Assembly (NCBI RefSeq): GCF_902167145.1
Contig: NC_050099.1
Span: forward strand, 10,182,434 to 10,246,433
Origin: Zea mays
Taxonomy: Eukaryota > Streptophyta > Magnoliopsida > Poales > Poaceae
DNA length: 64,000 nt
Direction: 5' to 3'
Shown here piece after piece: positions 59,408 through 64,000 of this stretch. Under the pieces are notes generated by a model, which was not told the DNA's origin, did no database searches, and saw nothing but the letters and a program-made list of their open reading frames with translations. Positions within the stretch are counted from its first letter, which is position 1, and each line of letters begins with the position of its first letter. A program made the translations under genes and the position numbers.

Positions 59408-62305
59408 TTAATCATCAGCTTCGGCTTCGTCATCCTACATGAATAAGGTCGTTGGAAGTCAAAATCAAGTTTACAGGAAAAGGTAAGCGCAAGGTATGGT
59501 TTCTTACTGGTTCAAGGTGACTACGAGCTTCGTCTCCAGCCTTCTCTCGCCCTCCTTTTGTCCATATCATTTTTACAAATCTGTTCGATATACTTCGGGC
59601 AAGATCGGGAATGTCGTCCAGGATTGATGGTGATAAAGTGAAATTTGGCCTGTTGACAATCTTCCCATGATCACAGCCAGCCTTCAGGAAAGCTGCAGCA
59701 GTCCCTCGAGAAGCCACCCAGGCACAGAAGTCACCGTGCCCAGCTATGACTTCGTCGAGCTCGTCAATTTCCCCCTCAATATGTTCGAAGGTCTTCGGTA
59801 AATCTTCAGCTGAGGGGGTGAATTTTTCACTGCTGGCTCCAACTGAGTAAAAAATCTTTCTTAATCGTTGAATGCACTTGTTGCTAAATTCCAAACATTT
59901 TTCTTGAAGACTTGTCAGTAGTTTTCTCAAATCTGAATTTTGCTGAGCTTCGGCTTCAAGTTTTGCATTAAGATCTTGTTTTTCTTGTTCGAACTGCTCA
60001 GATTGACGGAGAAGCTTCGTGTTCAGTTCTGATATTTTTGCTTCAACTTCCGCCAATAAACCTTCGGTTGCCTGGAGCTCAAAGTTCTTTTTCTCGAAAG
60101 CATCTGATCGCTCCTTTATTTTGTTTTCCAAATTTCCAATTATAACTTCATGCTTTTTATCTTCAAGATCTTGCTGCATTTGCAAGGCTTTACTCAACAG
60201 CATACTCTACACGAACACAACCTTCGTCAGACATGTTTTTATTAGAAGCAATAAAAGTTAAGGGACAAGTTATTCACCTTGAAGTTGGAGTAAAATAAAC
60301 TACCAACGACATGTTGTCGTCGGTAGCGGCTGATGTCTGCTTCTAGCTTCGGGAATCCAATATTCTTGGACAGAGTACTGATAACTTTGGCCCCTGTTTG
60401 GTCTCGAATACACTCTAATTTCTCATCATCAACGCCTCCGAAGAGGAGTGCCCCAGGTTTGTATCCGCAAGATTTGGCATACTCTTTAAGTTCTTCTACT
60501 TCAGCTTTGGATAGATGTTCTCCAACCAAGTTTTGGAACGCGAAGGCTTCGTCTTCTGAAGCTTCATCAGCAACTTCTTTTCCTTTCTTTGACGCTGCGG
60601 TCACGACCTCTTCGGCAGCAGTGGTAGCTTCTTCTGCAGTCATGTCTAACAGTATTTGGTCAATATGTTCAATTGTGCTCTCCAAATTCAAATCTTCAGC
60701 TGAGGCAGCTTCGGCAGCTGCGGCCTCCGAAGGTGCAATTTCAATATCTGCCCCCTCTGCAGCCGTTTGTGTTTTTTGGGCCGAAGCTCTTGGCGGCGTC
60801 TTGTCAATCACCTCTGTCACAGTGATAATTCTTTGTTTCTTTGCCCTGATTGTTTTCTTCGATTTCTCGGGCTCCTTGTCCTTCTGAAAAAACTTTGTCA
60901 GTTGAGGACCCAGTGGACTTAGCTTCGCAGGTAAGGATTCAGTCATTACCTTCAGAATTTCCTCAACGTCAGCAACAGCAGGTGATGCGGGGGTTTCTTC
61001 TGCTTCGGATATTTGTTGCTTCGGAGACGTTTTCCCCTTCTTCGGAATTTTCTTCTTTAATGGTTCTTTTTCTTCATTCACGGCCTCAGTTATCCTTTTT
61101 CTTTTTTGACCCCCAGCACCTTTGTTCAGGTTTTCATAGTCAGGGTAATCAAAGCCCAAGGCATCCAACACTCGATTTAGCCTTCGTTTCAGACGGGTTC
61201 CGAAGGCTGCGGTCATCAATTGATCTTCTTTCTTGGAATAGTTGCCAAGTATTTCATTGCACATTGCTTCAATTGTTTCCAACCACTCTTGGCAAGGTGT
61301 TTTAAAGTATTTCTTAAATTTAAAATAGTAAGGCAAGCGCACAAGTTCACCTTCTTTCTTTTTCCCCTTCAGCTTCGGCATTTCCCATTCTTTTAAACTA
61401 GGAAAGACTTGGAAAGCCAAGAACTCCTGAACCAGGTCTCTTGTACTAATATGCTCTGCAACAATTCTGAATTCATCCATTGCTTTTTGTGTGGTACCGT
61501 CTACTCTCATGTTGCAGAGAGGCCGGGTTTCTCCGAAGATTAGTTCAAGTGGACTTTGCACGAGTTTCTCCTTGTCATCATTAACCTTAACATAAAACCA
61601 CTCAGACTTCCACCCTGCTGCCCATTTACTCCGATAGCTGATTACAGGAAACTTCGTAGTCTTCCGATAAGCAAAGTTGTAGCAACCAAAATTATCATGC
61701 AAGCCATCCTTTCTAGCCTTCGTCTGATAATGCAGTTCGTGAACCCGGCAGAAGCTGTCCGCAAATGGCTCCACTGCTTGGCTTCGGAGTGCCCAGATAT
61801 AAACACTGAGCCTAACGATAGCGTTAGGGGTCAACTGGTGAAAATAGATACCGAACCTCTTCAGCACCTCTGCAATAATCCCGTGAAGGGGGAATCTTAA
61901 TCCAGCCTTTAAAAAGCTCTTAAAAATGACAATTTCATCCTTTTCCGGCTTCGGGGTAGTCTCTTCTCCCCCGAAGCGTAGTAGCTTCTTCTGATCCTCA
62001 TTGAAAAAGCCTGACTTTACCATTTTGGAGAGATCAGCCTTCGAAACGGTGGATTTTCCAAAGTCCAAGTGGCTGGGCTTACTTGGCATGGCAATACGAT
62101 AATCGTCCTCAGGATCAGTTTCCTCAATAACTTCTTCTTCTACTCCGGCAGCTGCTTGTTGTGTTTGTTCTGCACCCTCACCAGGAATATCTTCAGAAAC
62201 TACCAGCCCGGATCGTTGCATGGCTTCGGAGATGGGAACAGTCTCCGAAGCTTCAGTTTCGCCTCCCTCACGCTCAACCCTGGCAGTAGAACGCACTCTG
62301 GCCAT
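59408..62305 (-). CDS. Intact antisense accessory gene of element B, three exons, 917 residues
   Basis: Inferred exons, in order on the minus strand, are 62305-60278, 60206-59508 and 59434-59408. They join in frame with no stop. Start is Met 62305 (MARVRSTARV). Residues 1-110 are acidic. About 125-300 form the conserved block (KAGLRFPLHG, YFHQLTPNAIVRLSVYIW, NFGCYNF, EWFYVK) like the plant domain catalogued as Transposase_28. Around 400-440 and near 495 are Lys/Arg clusters suggesting nuclear import. Residues about 600-676 form a second conserved block (GYKPGALLFGG, NIGFPKLE). Exon 2 is largely predicted coiled coil (about 680-800), and exon 3 adds eight mostly acidic residues. It is homologous to the gene at 15074-18301. 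Its role is unknown; regulation, nuclear delivery or partner binding would all be guesses. Confidence 0.82.
59435..59507 (-). other. Intron 2 of the accessory gene in element B (73 bp)
   Basis: Minus-strand donor CCA|GTAAGAAACC and acceptor TTATTCATGTAG|GATGAC, phase 0. Without splicing the frame runs 26 codons into the intron and downstream before a stop at 59430, so this intron is less certain than intron 1. Confidence 0.6.
60207..60277 (-). other. Intron 1 of the accessory gene in element B (71 bp)
   Basis: Minus-strand donor TTCAAG|GTGAATAAC and acceptor GTGTTCGTGTAG|AGTATG, phase 0. The unspliced frame stops within the intron at 60242. The flanking residues (SNFK, then LLSKAL) align with those around intron 1 of element A (NSIK, then LILSNAL). 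Confidence 0.78.
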
Positions 62306-62473
62306 TTAACTATGAACTTGCGAAACTTTAATACTTTCTTCCTCCGAAGCAGGTTTCAAAGCTGGAGCTTCGTTCGATTCCGACGGACAAGCTTCGGCGA
62401 TGGTTAAAAATTTTGGCAGCAAAACAGTACAAATAGCAATGAATGCTGTGGTAACTTCACACCTACTCGTCTG

Positions 62474-62481
62474 TTTATATA
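62474..62481 (-). promoter_or_regulatory. TATA box for the antisense accessory gene of element B
   Basis: The minus strand reads TATATAAA about 170 bp upstream of Met 62305. The spacing is close to that in element A (about 150 bp). It lies outside the LTR, so the gene probably has its own promoter. Confidence 0.55.
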
Positions 62482-62721
62482 GTGCTGCAGGTAAGAAGGC
62501 GAAGCGCCAGAATTTTTACACCAGGCGGACACCCGCTCGCACTCGCTGCATGGTGGACCGCAGAGACCGAACAGTAACTCTGCAAGGTGGGGCCGTTACA
62601 CGCTGGGAGATTGAATCGTTTCTCGACAACGAGCTCAGGGAAGGTGTTTTTTAGACCTTCGGCGCTCCGAAGCTTAAGAGACTTTTTTCACGGATCAAGC
62701 TCGTTACAAAAAACGATCTAG

Positions 62722-62739
62722 CACCGCGAAAGGGGCTAC
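62722..62739 (+). other. Polypurine tract of element B
   Basis: ACCGCGAAAGGGGCTAC lies directly before the 3' LTR. Confidence 0.8.
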
Positions 62740-63323
62740 TGTTGGGTTTATGCTTCGTCGCCGAAGGTCTTATAAGAAGAAGTGGTCCTCGGCTGAAGCT
62801 GTTTGTATAAGATAGCCGAAGGTTCTTCTTCGTGAAGCTTCGGCATTATAAACCGACTTAAAGATAGAATGACCTTTTAGTCCATAAAGGTCTGAGTCAA
62901 TGTTGTAAGTTTTTATAAGGGGCATACTTGTAATTCCTCACAGGCTGTGTCCTGTGCCTATAAATAGTGAACAGTATTCCGTTACTGTTCACGCATTTTT
63001 TTGACGATTGCAATCGCATCTCTCGGAATTCAATCTTTGCCAAGGCATAGGTATTATGGTATTTGATGATTCAATATAGTAAATAAATGTAATATAATTA
63101 GTATATGATTTATTTACACATATTATACCTTTCCGTATTATCTTATAAATGCCTATTGAAATATGATTACGAAGGTTCAATTTCGTAATCATGCTCTTAT
63201 TAACCTTCGTCCAAGATTCATTATCCCGAAGGGAATAATGTTTTAAGGACGAAGGGCGTTATTATTTAACATTTTATGTTGCCTTGCTCTTGATTTATAG
63301 CATTTGAGAGCAAGTCTCCAACA
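62740..63323 (+). repeat. 3' LTR of element B (584 bp)
   Basis: This LTR is identical to the 5' LTR except for one base. It is followed by the CCAAG target copy. Confidence 0.95.
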
Positions 63324-63463
63324 CCAAGTATTATCCTTCTTTTTGACCAAAAGAACAGGGGAATTGAAAGCGCTATGGCTGTGTTGGATCACTCCAGTGT
63401 CTAACATGTCCTGAACTTGGCGTTCGATCTTTGTTTTAAGGCTAGGTGGATACCTATAGGGTC
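63324..63463 (-). pseudogene. Reina-like RT, N-terminal fragment
   Basis: On the minus strand this codes a typical RT start (YRYPPSLKTKIERQV, then FNSPVLLVKKKD) that continues directly into 53884 once element B and one CCAAG copy are removed. It is cut at 63463 by the next LTR. Confidence 0.85.
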
Positions 63464-64000
63464 TGTAAGGAAAATGGACCTCGGGCCATTTGGCTAATTG
63501 AGTTTTGGTGTTTGATGATTAACACAATTTGTGGACTAATGTGTTTGCTAGTGTTTATAATTATAGTTCACAGAATGCAAAGAGGATTGGACCTAGGCAA
63601 TGAGGATGCAACACCTCAAAAGAAGACATAAAAAGATGCATAGGAGTCCAAGACTCAAGAACAAAAGAAGCCCGAAGGAATCAACGAAGAAACCCTAGAA
63701 GAGGATTGTCAGCCAGCGCCTGGTGGCGCACCGGACAGTGAGCAGTACCTGTCCGGTGCGCACCGGACTGTCCGGTGGGACAACTGGACAGTTTGCACAG
63801 AGGGGACGCAGACAGGCGCCCTCGGGCTGTAGCACCAGACTGTCTGGTGTGCATCGGACTGTCGGTAACGGTCGGATCCAACGGTCGACTGCTACAGACG
63901 CCAATGGTCGGCTGACGTGGAGTGCACCGGACACTGCACAGTGCCTGTCTGGTGGTGCATCGGACTGTCCGGTGCGCCCGACGACAGAAAGCTGCTGCTT
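63464..64000 (+). repeat. Start of a Sirevirus-type LTR, runs off the window
   Basis: The stretch begins TGTAAGGAAAATGGACC at the point where the Reina-like RT frame ends. From about 63720 it carries many CACCGGACTGTCCGGTG-type palindromes, as in the other Sirevirus LTRs here. The bases GGGTC before it would be its target copy. Only the first 537 bases are visible, so orientation and completeness are open. Confidence 0.65.

Larger units (their letters stand above)
53885..63323 (+). mobile_element. Element B: very young Tat-lineage Ty3/gypsy element, pol without gag
   Basis: Two 584-bp LTRs differ at one position only (T/C, about 53944 against 62799) and are flanked by a perfect CCAAG duplication (53880-53884, 63324-63328). 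Total length is 9,439 bp. Order: LTR, primer-binding site, a stub of gag fused to pol, non-coding DNA with an 80-bp tandem array, an accessory gene on the opposite strand, polypurine tract, LTR. One difference in 584 implies an age below about 0.1 million years at 1.3e-8 per site per year. A recent jump by a copy lacking gag means its capsid came from another element. Confidence 0.95.
51060..63463 (-). mobile_element. Reina-like chromovirus, decayed, split by element B
   Basis: On the minus strand the element shows RT, RNase H, integrase and chromodomain, a polypurine tract and a short 246-bp 3' LTR. The upstream part of RT lies at 63324-63463, beyond element B. Its 5' end is cut by the Sirevirus LTR at 63464 or lies outside the window. 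The short LTR and the [13 protein letters not shown] and LATWED motifs fit the Reina clade. Net length seen is about 3.0 kb. Confidence 0.83.

Noticed and set aside
60333..61305. Ser/Ala-rich plus-strand frames over the accessory gene of element B
   Set aside because: They are the reverse-strand shadow of the acidic/Ala-rich coding strand, which has homology to element A.

Overview
The window looks like intergenic DNA of a large grass genome, most likely maize (Zea mays) or a close relative. Almost every stretch can be assigned to a retrotransposon, and I found no convincing host gene, tRNA or rRNA. The maize reading rests on the mix seen: Sirevirus-type copia LTRs with repeated CACCGGACTGTCCGGTG palindromes, Tekay/Del-type chromoviruses with 3.3-4.2 kb LTRs, and Tat-lineage Ty3/gypsy elements of Cinful/Zeon type. 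Family names are given by resemblance only.

Layout. (1) 1-6388: 3' part of a decayed chromovirus (pol 3' end plus a 4.2 kb LTR, + strand). (2) 6389-45931: an old gag-only Ty3/gypsy element, about 3.9 kb when its passengers are removed. It is split by a Sirevirus (6828-37433, TSD AAACT), a solo chromovirus LTR (39247-42760, TSD TAAAT) and a solo Sirevirus LTR (43128-44648). The Sirevirus itself holds a Zeon-like element A (14086-33294, minus, TSD GGGGG). Element A holds a nearly intact chromovirus C (20382-32104, minus, TSD GCCCA). The Sirevirus 3' LTR holds a truncated Tat element D (34592-36908, minus). (3) 45932-51059: two unassigned stretches around an RTE-type LINE (about 46880-50329, +). 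(4) 51060-63463: a Reina-like chromovirus (minus) split by a very young Tat element B (53885-63323, +, TSD CCAAG). (5) 63464-64000: the start of another Sirevirus-type LTR.

Genes and how they fit. The chromoviruses carry gag, protease, RT, RNase H, integrase and a chromodomain; C is closest to complete, with one internal stop. Tat elements A and B are complementary. A has gag but no pol; B has a nearly complete pol but essentially no gag. They share the same primer-binding site, related PPTs and related LTR TATA regions.

Both A and B also carry a large accessory gene on the strand opposite to gag/pol, between gag or pol and the 3' LTR. In B it reads as an intact 917-residue, three-exon gene with two GT-AG introns of 71 and 73 bp and a TATA box about 170 bp upstream. 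In A the homologous gene (1,026 codons, two nonsense codons) has its first intron at the same place and phase, and its own TATA box. This conserved, intron-bearing antisense gene, followed by a tandem array shared by both elements, is the most interesting system in the window.

Most reading-frame breaks in the old copies are single-base nonsense changes, often CAG to TAG, CAA to TAA or CGA to TGA, as expected from deamination of methylated cytosine.
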